Program-made: the position numbers and the translations under genes
In this document: in pieces, positions 53,463-64,000 of the stretch
Numbering within the stretch: position 1 is the stretch's first letter
How the letters are laid out: the number at the start of each line of letters is the position of its first letter
Notes under the pieces: model-generated
What the model saw: only the letters and a program-made list of their open reading frames with translations
Told to the model about the DNA's origin: nothing
Database searches by the model: none
From: Protula sp. h YS-2021
Taxonomy: Eukaryota; Annelida; Polychaeta; Sabellida; Serpulidae
Assembly (NCBI GenBank): GCA_949752745.1
Contig: OX457026.1
Span: 29,078,116-29,142,115 of the forward strand
Reading direction: 5' to 3'
Length of the DNA: 64,000 bases

Positions 53463-53748
53463 TTTCAATGTTCATTTTTGCATATTAAATGTCAATGAAT
53501 TTTTAGAAAAAATCAGCCTTACCAACTACACATGCCAAATTATGTCACTGCCAAATTTGATTTTCCAAACCCTAGCCATCTCAGAGGAGATCGCGTGACA
53601 AGGTTTTAAAAATTTAAATTTCAATGTCCATTTTTGCATATAAAACAAATTGAGCTACCCCAACTAGACATGGTATACTATGTCTTTGCCAAATTTGGTC
53701 TTCTTACCCCTAGCCTTCTTAGAGGAGTTCGCATGACAAGGTTTTGGC
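53463..53748. repeat. Two-copy direct repeat, 156-bp period
   Basis: TTTCAATGTTCATTTTTGCA at 53463 recurs with one change at 53619. Both are followed by CCTTACC/CTACCCC, CATG, CTGCCAAATTTG/TTGCCAAATTTG, CCTAGCC and AGAGGAG...GCATGACAAGG. Diverged tandem pair. Confidence 0.7.
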
Positions 53749-53959
53749 GGAAAAAAGGAAGCACACGGAAACACAGAACCGAGTCGTACGATTTCAATAA
53801 ACAAGGATATTTCAACCGGAAGGCAGGATAAGTGATGAAAATAGCCTTTCATAGGGAGTTTTTATCCTACAATTTCCGATGCGTATCCGAACTCGCAGTT
53901 CCGAAACAGAAACACTCCAAAATAGCAATTTGTAAACTGGCGGTGTAAGTGTTTTGTTA

Positions 53960-54135
53960 TTCAAAACTAACGTTTTATTGCGTAGGACGTATTTCGCGTT
54001 CTCTTCTTTTAAATGGTTTCCCTTCCGGTAAATACTTCCCATGCGACAAAAACAGATTTTTTGCTGTAATTAGAATAGTCCTATCCCTATTTTTCTGAAC
54101 TACACAAAAAGGTCGTGAATTTTACACTATGACCC
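53960..54135 (-). mobile_element. DIRS right-end fragment, minus orientation
   Basis: 53965-54090 resembles the right terminus of the full copies in reverse: AACGTTTTATTGCG, TTCGCGTTCTCTTCTTTTAA, GGTTTCCCTTCCGGTAAATA, then a TTTTTTGCTG stretch and TAGTCCTATCCC. 54095-54135 (GAACTACACAAAAAGGTCGT, ACACTATGACC) matches the reverse of sequence just upstream of the internal complementary region. That region itself is missing. Probably the tail of the minus-strand DIRS remnant at 57480-58900. Confidence 0.6.
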
Positions 54136-54489
54136 GTAGCAATCTAATGTAAGGACAAGTAGAACTTTAGTTTAAGTCAAATGAAAACTTGCAACTAAGT
54201 TCCACTTCTTTAGTACTTTCGAGAGATAGATCGGGGGGACACCACTGAACCGAGATTACATACAATGGAAAAACAAAATAAATGATAGCATAATAAATAA
54301 ATAAGAAGTCTGTTACAACAGCAGGCTAACAGACTGATTGGCTGACAGTGTCGTTGACCATCTCCCTCCTGCCTCCCACTGGGTGGATCCCGACCTCGAA
54401 CACTCCGTGCTGTGCAGAACAACTGGCTTTCACATACTGGGACAAAAGAGAACTGTTTCTCAAGTGCTCATATGGGCACGTCGAAATTA
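54136..54489. other. Non-coding stretch
   Basis: No gene or element recognised with confidence. Confidence 0.4.
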
Positions 54490-54595
54490 TAATAATGCTG
54501 AGTTTAAAAAATTGTAATCAAGAGTTATAAGCATGTATGCGCATATTGTAAACCGGTTTTAGCAGGTTGTCTTAAAAATCGGTATATAAAAACTC

Positions 54596-54659
<64 letters not shown>
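54490..54659 (+). mobile_element. Truncated retroposon 3' tail with (TTA)n
   Basis: Reads TAAACCGGTTTTAGCAGGTT, GGTATATAAAAACTCAGTAT and then about 20 TTA units. A short AT-rich 3' end followed by a trinucleotide tail is typical of truncated LINE/SINE copies; the family is not assigned. The tail itself (54598-54659) is a plain microsatellite. Confidence 0.45.
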
Positions 54660-54661
<2 letters not shown>

Positions 54662-55299
54662 TAAATGTAATAGAGCTTAAGCTGCATCATTTGACAGAAA
54701 AGGTGCTGCAAAATACGCATTTTTACCGAAAATCCATAACAATAAGGCTAGACGCCCTTCAGACTCCGAAAATATGTTATTATAACTGAATAGTGGTGAA
54801 ACTTGCATATTTGCAATTGTGGCACGGTAACTATGGAGCGTATCGTCCTGACTCATTGTCAATGTAGCTGGCACAGACCTGTGGGAACAGCTGGGACATG
54901 GCATGCCTCCTCTTTTCCTAGTTCTAGAGCTAGAAAAGAATAAAAAGAATGCAATGAAAAAACTGGTACGATTAATTGTGATCGTATCCTAAGAAGAAAA
55001 CGTAGTCTCGTGGATACAAAAATTATCAAAACTGCACATTTAGTTAAATGCAAGTGAAAACGATAACCGTCTCCGCATGAGGTTTAGGAAGCGCAGACCG
55101 GCTAGTCCTTCCTATGGATTGCTACTTCTTCCCTTTGAAGGCGATGTTGTGGCCCTTCAAAAATTCACCTTTTTGTTGGCCATTGCTCTTTGGTTTCTTT
55201 TCTTTTAAATTTACCAACACTTCTAATCATATAGTTGCTATTTGTTTCATTAACTGAGGTACGTTTTTGAATGTTTTCCGCCAATTCATTTTGAAAGGC
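54660..55299. other. Non-coding stretch
   Basis: No gene recognised. It may include the decayed 3' part of the minus-strand non-LTR element. Confidence 0.4.
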
Positions 55300-55379
55300 T
55301 TAGTACATCACAATAAGACTTTTAAAATTCACCAGGTCGTAAAATGTCAATAATTCTAAGTCATGAAATAATATATTAG

Positions 55380-56100
55380 TGTGTTCAAATTTACTAACTC
55401 TACAGATGATCCTTACTAACCGTTTTGCAACTATAAAATGGAATCTAATCATTTTTGTAGGCAGTGTCCCATACTTAAACACAATAAGACACGTAAAAAG
55501 GAATAAAGAGCAGTACAGTGGTCCTAAAATTGATCCCTGTGGTACTCCACATAAAACATTAAAAACTCTGATTCTGTGTCATTGAATTTAACATACTGCG
55601 TGCGCTCTTTTAAATAGCCGTAGACCCACTTGTAAGCCAAACCTCTTATACCAGAATGCTCTGGTGTTTTTCAATAACAGATCATGGTTAACCATGTCAA
55701 AAGCTTTTTGAGATCAATGAATACACCAATCGTGGTTTGTTTTTAGTCCATGGCTTCACTAATTTCTTCAACAAGCTCTATTAAAGCAAGAGATGTAGAC
55801 CTTTTGTAACGGAACCCATACTGACTTTACTTAACATATTATTGGTGTCAATAAAATTACTTAAACAAACTTGGAATGATTTCTCTCGGATCTTGGAAAA
55901 CTGTGGAAGTAACGGATCTATAGTTTGTAAACAATAACTTATCACCAGATTTCAATAAAGGTACAAATTTTGTCCTTTTTATATTCGAAGGGAAAACACC
56001 TGTTGAAAGCTTTTTACAATATCTAAAATCTCAAGTTCATCTACTGCAGTTATAACCATCGATTTTTTACTAGATGTTGAAAGATAATCATAACTGATTG
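55380..56100 (-). pseudogene. Non-LTR reverse transcriptase remnant
   Basis: On the minus strand, pieces read IFPSNIKRTKFVPLLKSGDK, FTNYRSVTSTVF, RSTSLALIELVEEISEAMD, TIGVFIDLKKAFDMVNHDLL, a GIRGLAYKWVYGYLK-type segment and CGVPQGSILGPL. At least three frames are involved and stops interrupt them; the YADD box is not seen. Family-level identification is firm. Confidence 0.85.
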
Positions 56101-56338
56101 AATTATGATTTCCTATTATCGCAAGGCTAAAAAACGACAAATCTCATAATTGAAAGACTCAATATTATTACCAGGTGTTCTGTAAACACAACTAATTAAA
56201 TATTTTTACCATTTTTTTACAATAATTTCAAAAGTAACACTCTCATACAGGTCAGTAATAAAGACTGAGAGAGCACCATTTAATCTGAAATTGAAGGAAT
56301 TTTGCACATATAACAGAGCACCCTCCCTTTCTGTTATG

Positions 56339-56782
56339 TCAATTTAAATAAACTATTTTATAACCTCCTATATCGTAGACACTAACATCATCAAACTCAT
56401 TTAACCTGGTTTCACTCACAGTAATAACGTCAAATATTTTGTTCAAACTTTGTAAATATGTTTTCATTGATTCAAAATTTGCCTTAATACTTCTAGATTT
56501 AAAATAAATTGCAGATATACCTTTAAAAGATGATATTTTACATGAAACTAGCGGACATGCATAGTAACCACATTTTGAATCTACTGAATAGAAAACCATC
56601 TTGTAGGGATCGATATTGTTTACAAAATCACATATTTTAAACTCGGTGTAGATATGTGGCTCAAAGAACACACATTCATGATACAAATCAAATACACTTT
56701 TTACTGACAGCCAAATCTGAATGAAAATACGAGAATTCATCTTCTGAAAGAGAACTAACAGGAAAAAACTCTTCACAAACAT
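56339..56782 (-). pseudogene. Non-LTR ORF2 N-terminal endonuclease fragment
   Basis: Open from 56782 to a TAA at 56339. The second half (ISAIYFKSRSIKANFESMKT, LNKIFDVITVSETRLN, YDIGGYKIV) matches the start of APE-type endonucleases in CR1/Jockey elements (NxRSIxxNF ... DVIxxSETWL). The first 80 residues are less typical and include KMVFYSVDSKCGYYACPL, probably the ORF2 leader. Truncated after YLN. Confidence 0.75.
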
Positions 56783-56814
56783 AACAGAAGTAATGATATT
56801 CTTTCGAACTCTTT

Positions 56815-57279
56815 CTTAAGAATTCCTGCTTGACAGGTTTGCACATTTGAGATATTCCCGTTCTTTGATCCGCAATATTCTACTTTCTTCAGGTGACTTT
56901 CTTTTGGTTTTCACAAAAATTTTGGAGCTTCTGATGAAAGTTGAAAGAGCTAGACCTTTCTTTTGAAGAAGTCTGGCTTTCCGATACAACTCAGCATTTA
57001 ACTTTGTGAGATTTCATTTATATATACATTTGAACCCTATATTATATATTGTATATTGTTGAAGCTCACAGACATTTTTGTCAATTTCCTTAATGCGGGC
57101 GTCTTGTTTGATATTTTCCAGGTAAGACTTTTAACTGTTTCTTGTAGCGATAGTATTGTTGCCTGACCATCGAGTAGAATTTCCACACTGTCCTTCAATT
57201 CGGATATTTGTTGAGAAAATCCTACTACTTCATCGATACTTGCGTTGCGATTCTTTGGAGGCATGTTGGGTTGTCGCAC
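56815..57279 (-). pseudogene. Non-LTR ORF1 remnant
   Basis: Minus-strand frame begins MPPKNRNASIDEVVGFSQQI, with a coiled-coil-like stretch, then breaks after SLTWKISNK. A further piece reads LTKLNAELYRKARLLQKKGL, KIFVKTKRKSPEESRILRIK, EREYLKCANL and stops at about 56815. Basic, helix-rich ORF1 proteins that bind RNA are usual upstream of such endonuclease/RT frames. Confidence 0.65.
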
Positions 57280-57479
57280 AATTGACGCACATTTAACGAA
57301 ACTAGACTGCTTCAGTCGAATGGCCCACCGGTTGAGCGATATAGGAGAGTCCTACCAATCTGCCATGCTTCGTAGCGGAAAACAACAAAGAAATAAGCTA
57401 AAATTAATGCTTGAGTGGTAAAAGTATTGTAGCCTCAAAAGGCTATATGCCAGAATTTGCATTTTCTTCTTTGTTTATT

Positions 57480-58900
57480 TTCAATTGCAAGGTCTATTCG
57501 CATCACATCTCCGTTCATATTCACCTGAAAGGAAGTCATTGCAGAAACCCATTGAGGGGAAAAGATATATCATCAGGCTCCTCCCCATGACTTGTTGGGG
57601 ACCAGAAACACACCTGCTAAAGTAGCTTGTCTGATTTTCTGGCATTTCCACTATGATGTTAAGACATGATGCTAAGAACGTGACAGACAAGAAGAGGCTG
57701 CAATGGTTTTTGGCATGCGTTTCCACTAGAGGAATGTCCGAGTCACTACGCACTGATGGCATCAATCGATGTGGGTTAAGGCAAACAGAACAGTGCTTCC
57801 ATGGATATAAGGGAGATAACGTATATCGTACAGTTACCGCATTTGCAATGCCTTGCAATGCTGGTGGTGAGAGCGACGAACGAATCCTGGTGGGGAAGCA
57901 CGGTGTGAAATATCATCCTTATTAGGGGTCATCTTTATCCAGGCAAGGTGTGCCGCATGTGACGTTGACTAAGCGAGCTATTTCTTGTATAGCGTTCCGA
58001 AATATTACGTCCTCCGGGGCTAAGGCAGAAGAAGCTACGGAGGGAGAGGCGTCTTCGCTTGGTGGAGTGAGATCCGGGCAGGAGAGGAGGAAGCCCTAAT
58101 AGGACGTTTCTCTGCTGAAGCCCTAATAGGAGTTCTCCAAGGTCTTAACCGCGGCCTACAAACCGAAAAGAATACAGTTCCCGTAAGTGAAGTCGTGTTC
58201 TTTTCGTCTGGTCAACGTCTTGTCGTTGTTGCTGCTCATGGAGTTTGGGTACCTCTCTTGACGCGGTGTAGATTTCAAGCTCTTTATGGGCTGAGATGGA
58301 AGCCAAGGGAGAGATATGTGTTTGTATGATTTCACCGTCCGAATCAGCGACGATAGCTGTCCAGATGAGACCCGATTATTCCTTTTCGATAACTTCCACA
58401 GTCTCTGGCACTTGACACAGTTCTACCGGGGGAGATAAGCACGGGTTAGATATGAGAGTCTGGTTTGATGGAGGGGAGGCGGCAAATGTGGCGGGCGGGT
58501 GTCCTTCTTGGGCTGGAGGAATGCCTGCTGCTTTTATACATTTTGTTGCAGTTCCTCTAACTGTTGCTGAAGTTTGGATTGTAAAGACGGGAATGCAGAA
58601 AAGCTCATAGAGTCACTGGATAATGTAAGGAGTTGCGTTGGAGGGACAGCTCTTCCTGAGTAGGGATGCCTAGCTGACCGACCGCCACATAGAAACTTGC
58701 TGGGAACTTGTCCAAGCTTTGTGGAGGATTGAACGTCCTTTCCCTTCAGGTATATCCAACTCGGCGGTGGTTTTCAAGAAAGTTTTTGTTAGATATCGCC
58801 GCGGCTGAATCAGAGCCATTATTCACGCAGACTTGGGAGCAGGCTTCAAGAAGATCTTTTTGCTTATGTACTGGATGGATAACTCCGATTATACGCACAA
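57480..58900 (-). mobile_element. Old DIRS gag/RT remnant, minus strand
   Basis: From right to left: gag N-terminal region near 58870-58740 (SQVCVNNGSDSAA..., [11 protein letters not shown]), middle Gln-rich and acidic parts, then at about 58040-57940 [38 protein letters not shown]. At 57860-57480 [19 protein letters not shown] runs directly into EMPENQTSYFSRC and LFPSMGFCNDF: gag joined to RT by an internal deletion. Very diverged. It belongs with the right-end fragment at 53960-54135. Confidence 0.85.
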
Positions 58901-58929
58901 TCGGTAGACTCCTTTCTTGAAAGTCGGTT

Positions 58930-59800
58930 GTGTTTGCGACCAAAAGCAACGTCTAAACAACGTTGCTTAGCTACGCCTATTCAGTATTGTATCAAAGAAC
59001 CCAGTTAACATTCCAAGGTCGATCAAACGTCCATTTGATGCTGAAACGTCGACCCGACTAAACCGGAGCATTAACTCTTGTTGTACTTTGGTTGTGATTT
59101 GTCGAGACCACAGACCAACGTCTTACCAACTCTGAATAAGCAACGTCTTTGGGGTAACGTTGAATAGGCGCCAGTAAAACCGACGTCGAATGAACTTCAG
59201 AAAATCGACGTAGTACAGACGTCGAACTTAAAATCAAAAACACCTTCCCTGTGTTATCGATCAACAGCAATGGTCACTGTGACAGGTCACTTCTAAACTA
59301 GGCCAAAAGAAGGACGTAAAATGTGAGAATTTCAAAAGCGGCCAAGTTTTTTCCAAAGTGCTTTTGAAAAATATTAATGGAAATCGACTTTATGCATATC
59401 CTGCATGACCAGACGACTCAAGGAGGTGACAGAGAGGTGACCGCACTATGAGTGTCACTATGAGTGTCGGTGCCTTGACTGCGATTCTAGATTTATATTT
59501 TCCCGACGTCTATACATCGTTCAAAGATAGAAGTTGTAAATCTTGGGTAATCGACGTCTATCCAACGCCGGAAGGTAGACGTTGTTTTAACTTCCATAAA
59601 CAACCAAAATCCGACATTGATCTGACCTGCGACGTCTGCCCAACCTCAACGGAATGTCGCAATGTTTGCTGGAACGTTGGTACGTAAAACGTTGGCCAAG
59701 CGACCAATCACACCCAAATTACAGCCAGAGTTAATGTTGTGTTTTGATCGGCCCGACTCACAACCTCAAATAGCCAGTGGGTGGGCCTTCGAATGTTTGA
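58930..59800. repeat. CCCAGTAAACAT-family element(s)
   Basis: 58930-58995 is a fragment (CCAAAAGCAACGTCTAAACA ACGTTG split by a space here only for length). 59000-59675 is a near full-length copy starting ACCCAGTTAACATTCCAAGG and ending CGCAATGTTTGCTGGA. 59690-59800 is a further fragment ending TTCGAATGTTTGATATG. The interior has GACGTCTA, AACGTCTT and CAACGTTG-type motifs. Nested or tandem insertions of one family. Confidence 0.62.
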
Positions 59801-60234
59801 TATGTAAATCTGTCCCACTGTTGAGTGGCGCCATAACGTGTGTATCTTATGAACAACAGCAGTGTAAATCGAAAGTAGTCCTGTGCTTAATATAGAATAA
59901 ATACTTACAATACTATGACACTCTTTGCATTTTATCGACTGGTTGCCAACGGCGCATGGAGAGTACTGTCACAAAACAAGTTAAAAATATTTTGGTTTTC
60001 AAATGGAAATACATGTATTAAATTGCGTGGATAGTTTTAAATATAAACAACCACGGGCAATAAAGCTGTAATTGAGCTTAATGAAATAATCTGTGTAATA
60101 AAAATTGTGATCAAAAAGCAAAAGCATAATTTGAAGCATTTATTTTTGTCGCTTATGGTGTCATCTGGATATTATTTACCTCTCGGTTAAAATAAACAAA
60201 CAAAGAAAAAGAGAAAACAATTGATTACGCTAAA
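59801..60234 (+). other. Upstream region of the second Mieap-like gene
   Basis: AT-rich, no frame. It should contain the promoter and 5' untranslated region of the gene starting at 60235; no clear TATA box was identified. Confidence 0.45.
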
Positions 60235-63200
60235 ATGTCGTGTGACCGTGAACGATTCATCGGCGTGCTGAGTAACATCAGCGTATGGTTTGGTGTGAGT
60301 AAAACGAATGAAATCCTCTGCCGCGTTGCAGGTGACAAAACCAAGGGAAAGGTCACGATAACTTTTGGATCAAAACCTGTAAATTCGGAAGCGTTAGGCG
60401 CGTTTATAGATTTATTAAATGCTATCCAGGGTCTTAAGTCATTCTTAAACGGTGAAGCGAAAGAACCTCAAAAAGTGCAGGGCAGTGATAAACAGCCGTC
60501 ACGACCTCCAATTGCTACAGACACATTAAAAAAACTGGAAGCACAGTTAAAAGCAAGCAGGGAGGAAAGTGAAAAGTTCAGGTTACAATGTGAACAATTG
60601 AAGACCGACAGAAATGATCTACTAAAACAAAATGAGACTGAGAAGAAGAGAATCTTTGAAGAAAATGAAGAGATAATACAAAAATGGAAATCTAAAGTTG
60701 CCGAGCTGGAACTTCAATGCCAGCAATTAGGCAAAGTAAGCGAAAATCACAATGTAGAAGCCCGCCCAAATGACGAAAACGCCCAACAGGAAGAAATCAA
60801 CACAAACCGTGACAAAGAACGCGACAAAGCGCTTGGGGAAGGAGACCAGCTGCAGAATCAACTCACAGCGTTGCGTAAGGAAAAAGACCAGGTAGATAAA
60901 AATCTCGGAGAATTAAATAAGAAGAATGACGAGCTGCAGAAAGAATTTGAAAAATTAAGAGCGGAAAAAGACCAGTTGGAGCAGAAACTAGAGAAAGTGA
61001 GGACCGAATTGGGTGAGAAAAATGACCAGCTGAAAACAGCTCAACTAAAGGATAAAACAGAACCAGCTGCTGAATCGAAGGAGCCGCGTGACGATTTCCG
61101 AGCAGATCGTGACAAAGCCGAAGCCGAGTGTCGCGAATTGCGTGAAGAGAACAGCAGACTGAAAACCAAGATAGAATCGAGTGAGGCTGAAATAAGAAAG
61201 GTAACAGAGGCTTTGAATAAGATCACGGAAGAAGCTTCAAGCAAGGACTTTACGAAGGAAGAGTTGAAAAACAAGGAGAAGGAAATCAAGAAACTTGAAG
61301 AAAAGCTGCGTGGGAGTGTAGCTAGCAATGGCAATTTGAAGAGAGCGAATGAAGATTTGCAAAAACGGATTGGCAGAAAACAAGAAACAAAACTGGACTT
61401 AGTGGACCAGCTAACAGCCAAGATTGGAAGTCACATGACTAAGGAACAAGTCGTCAAACAGCTGATGGAAAAGAACGCTGAAAACATTGACAGGTCAGGA
61501 ATTCTAAGCTTTATAGTAAGACGTAAATGTAGCAGTGGCAGTTTTAAATCAACCTGGTCAGTCAAGCCGACAAATTGGTAAAAGGTGCACTTTATAAAGT
61601 ACCCCGGAAACCTCCTTCTTAGCAGCAATACGCAAAATTTGTGTTGTCATCCATCAGCTGTAACGCTGGTACACGCTCCTGTCCCGTCTATGCCAAAGGC
61701 CTGTGCAGCTATGGAGGCCGATTGCTGTGCGTTTCCACTTGGTTGATAACCACTAAGTGACCATCGAAGACAAATTTCCAATTTTGTCTATACCTGCTGC
61801 AAGCCTTGTACACAGAAATTACCCACAGTCATTGACCACACCCGCCCTAGATTCCCTTCTCCGGATGCAATTATTGTATTGAGGATCTGCAGTCGTACAT
61901 TGATTGTCACAATAACATTAATAACTAAAAGCCTAAAATACCCCCCCCCCCACCCCACCATCCCACCCCCCCCTCACCTCTCTGGGGTGGGGGATCGCAG
62001 TCTGCAGTCTGAGTCTGCAGTATGTGTGAATCCATAGCTTCTATTTTCCACAGGCTTGCTGCAGAAATGAACGCCAAGTTAGCTAGTAATGAAAGTGCCC
62101 TGGAAAATATTTCAATCCTGTGTAGACCAATGAACATCGCTGAAGAATATAACCTGCTTTGTTCCAACGCTTGGCTTGACGCCAAACAAGCATTGGATGA
62201 CCTTGACCTCAATGAAGAGGGCGCATGCGTCTTTCTGACAGGCGTACTACAGGTTAGAGAATCAAGGACGCACTCAAAACAAAAATATGGACAATTGTTC
62301 CCGAATTTAAATAGGTCAAAGTGTTCTCCTGGATTACAACTGTTGTAGACCGGTCGTTTCTTTTTTTTTTCTTTTTTTTTGGCGGGGTGGGGGGGGGGGG
62401 TGAAGGGGGTGAGAGGTGGTTTAAAAAAACTGCATTTAACTGTGGGTTTAATGAAAGGAGATAAACTTGGGAAAATTTTATTCACAGGATAACTATATTT
62501 CCATTTTTAAAAATCTTTGGTCATGCTTTATTAAGAATGTTACGTATAGCAGTCACTCATGCACCTGAATCCTTCGCACAAAATCCGTCATATTTACAGA
62601 TTGCCCTCGAAGAAGCAACTGACTTGTTCGATGGTATATTAGAAAGAATTCAGAATTCCCTCAACATGGATAAAACGGTAAGACATGTTGGCTAGGTAAG
62701 TTTTTTTTTGCATCATCCAACTCATTTAATAACTACCTAAAGGAGTTCCTACACATTTTTTAATATTTAATTTTAAAAACAAATTCGAAATTTAAAGAAA
62801 ACGAACCAATCTTCCATGTTTTTATTTTGCTTCCGGGGTGGGGGGGGGGGGGGGCATGACAAATGAAAACTGATTTCATTTTCAGTTCTTTACTTAAAAA
62901 TTAAATCCATATTTTGACAGACATTTCTGTCACAAAAGTGACTGACGCACTGTAAACATAAAAGCAGCATTCAAACATCAAGCAACACCTTTTTCAGAAT
63001 TAGACGCATTTTTCGTATAGTAAAACATTCAATTAGGTCTGAAATATTGCGTCAGGTGCGCGGAAATGTAGGTGGGGACGGGGGCTGTATGGGTCTAGCT
63101 GCAGAGAAGAGAGTTGATGGGAACTAACAAGAAAGCAAAAGGAAAGTTACAATGAACTGAACTGTATTTAAAGGAGACGGATTTTACTGTATAGTTGCAA

Positions 63201-63367
63201 AAAAAAAAACAAAAAAAACAAAAGAAAATTTCTTTCCCCGAACCCATTGTTTCTGCTGCGTATGCACTTATTCCAGGTACCCAAAGATGGGTTAACTGGC
63301 TACATTTGGTGGAAAATACACCTTTTGTTAAAAGAGTCAACGGAACGCTTATCCGACCCTTTAAAAA
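60235..63367 (+). CDS. Mieap-like coiled-coil protein, paralogue B (3' end outside window)
   Basis: Exons: 60235-61493, 62054-62252, 62600-62677, 63277 to about 63367; further exons lie past the right edge. ATG 60235 (MSCDRERFIGVLSNIS) gives an N-terminal module of about 78 residues, a short linker, then a very long charged coiled coil (about residues 97-400). After the phase-2 intron comes RLAAEMNAKLASNES, ILCRPMNIAEEYNLLCSNAW, LDAK, the start of the Mieap-like C-terminal domain, matching gene A residue for residue in spacing. Exon 4 (VPKDGLTGYIWWKIHLLLKE) matches the end of gene A exon 3 (LPRDVVVSIGDHF). Mitochondrial function is inferred from the family only. The donor of exon 4 is uncertain. 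Confidence 0.75.
61494..62053 (+). other. Intron 1 of the second Mieap-like gene
   Basis: Starts GTCAGG. Contains a C-run (61940-61950) and a G/C-rich patch just before exon 2. Nothing else recognised. Confidence 0.55.
62054..62252 (+). CDS. Mieap-like gene B, exon 2
   Basis: Acceptor TTCCACAG, donor CTACAG|GTTAGA. It is 199 nt, phase 2 entry and phase 0 exit, identical to gene A exon 2 in length and phase. Preceded by C/G-rich runs at 61940-61995. Confidence 0.82.
62600..62677 (+). CDS. Mieap-like gene B, exon 3
   Basis: Acceptor ATTTACAG, donor AACG|GTAAGA. 26 codons: IALEEATDLFDGILERIQNS, LNMDKT. It corresponds to the first third of gene A exon 3. Confidence 0.65.
63277..63367 (+). CDS. 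Mieap-like gene B, exon 4 (donor uncertain)
   Basis: Acceptor TTATTCCAG. It encodes VPKDGLTGYIWWKIHLLLKE STERLSDPLK (split for length); the likely donor is AAAAA|GTAATT. It corresponds to the last part of gene A exon 3. Confidence 0.55.
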
Positions 63368-64000
63368 GTAATTTAATTGTTCCTGTTTTTTTTTTCAAAA
63401 TCAGAAATCTTTTCGATCTGCATTTTACCAAATAATGACTGATCTTCTCAATTAAGGCCAATTTTTAGGAACCACCTTTTTGAATGAAACATTTTGAGGT
63501 GCGATCTTTTCACATTCGGCCGCACATCATCATCACTTAACAAACCAGAGGTACCAGCCAGACAGCACCCGCACTCCCTCCACTCCATCCTTTACATCAG
63601 GGAAATGATTTGATCTTCCTAAAGTGCAGTCTTTAATTCTTCCGGTTTAAGCCGTATGCATAAAGAACTTAATTAATTACAATCACTCATTAAATATTTC
63701 GGGCACAGCAAACATTCTTAAAGTACTACCTTCCGAGGATGATGCTGAGAACATGCCCAGGGAAGTAGAGAGAAGGTACTGGGCACGGACCGGCAGCACG
63801 ATTCCATATTGGGTTGTAGGGTTAGGGTAGTTCCCATCTCAGACAATGGCATGGTAGAAGGTCCTAGCCGTGCCTGGTAATGCTATCGTTCACCTAAAGC
63901 AAGAATATTTGAGTAGCCCACAGTGTCTTAAGGTCACGTGTAAAGATACCATGTGTTTTTTTTTGTGAATATTGCGTTTAAATAAAATAAAAGGTCAAAT
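63368..64000 (+). other. Intron of the second Mieap-like gene, to window edge
   Basis: No further exon matching the terminal exon of gene A (LAWKMVIQRPPM...) is visible, so the gene continues outside the window. Confidence 0.5.

Larger units (their letters stand above)
55300..57290 (-). mobile_element. Non-LTR retrotransposon remnant, CR1/Jockey-like
   Basis: A minus-strand element: ORF1 remains (57279-56815), apurinic-endonuclease-type sequence (56600-56339), then reverse transcriptase in broken frames down to about 55380. The order ORF1, endonuclease, RT and the motifs FPSNIKRTKFVP, GVFIDLKKAFDMVNHDLL and CGVPQGSILGPL are typical of the CR1/L2/Jockey group. Stops and frameshifts make it inactive. 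It sits between two pieces of a minus-strand DIRS remnant and may have inserted into it. Confidence 0.85.

Overview
The window is eukaryotic, AT-rich nuclear DNA. Genes are split by GT-AG introns, most sequence is non-coding, and it is full of metazoan-type repeats: DIRS-like tyrosine-recombinase retrotransposons, a Tc1-like transposon, a CR1/Jockey-like non-LTR element, a tRNA-derived SINE, minisatellites and long AT/GA tracts. The gene families and repeat style fit a marine invertebrate, probably a lophotrochozoan such as a bivalve mollusc. That species-level guess is inference.

Three host genes can be reconstructed. At 5304-9092 (+) is a complete four-exon gene for a coiled-coil protein with a C-terminal domain like that of mitochondria-eating protein (Mieap/SPATA18). 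A paralogue starts at 60235 (+) and runs off the right edge; the two share intron phase and an exon of exactly 199 nt. Between them, on the minus strand (28414 down to 12848), lies a type II transmembrane serine protease gene: transmembrane segment, CUB domain, Ser/Thr/Pro linker, then a chymotrypsin-fold protease with His, Asp and Ser present. Exon phases match at every junction. Weaker exon candidates lie at 1750-1826 (-), 9659-10711 (+) and 31990-32260 (-).

The window is dominated by DIRS-like elements. Two nearly identical full-length copies (18432-26398 and 40173-48137, both +) each carry gag, reverse transcriptase/RNase H, tyrosine recombinase, perfect 164-bp inverted repeats and an internal complementary region. 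The second has all frames open. The first has a frameshift in gag plus a stop and a frameshift in the recombinase, and it sits in the intron that splits the CUB domain of the protease gene. Older remnants lie at 35450-39022 (+), 57480-58900 (-) and 53960-54135 (-); the last two may be one element split by a non-LTR insertion.

Other repeats: a 1.44-kb Tc1-like element with perfect 30-bp inverted repeats and a broken transposase (10844-12287); an unnamed family with CCCAGTAAACAT-type ends and CAACGT-rich interior, present at least seven times; a 54-bp minisatellite (29617-30467); a roughly 138-bp satellite (51405-52515); a tandem family with GACG-rich tails (52690-53235); and a fresh 192-bp duplication (9293-9676). 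The rest is intron or intergenic sequence in which no gene was seen.
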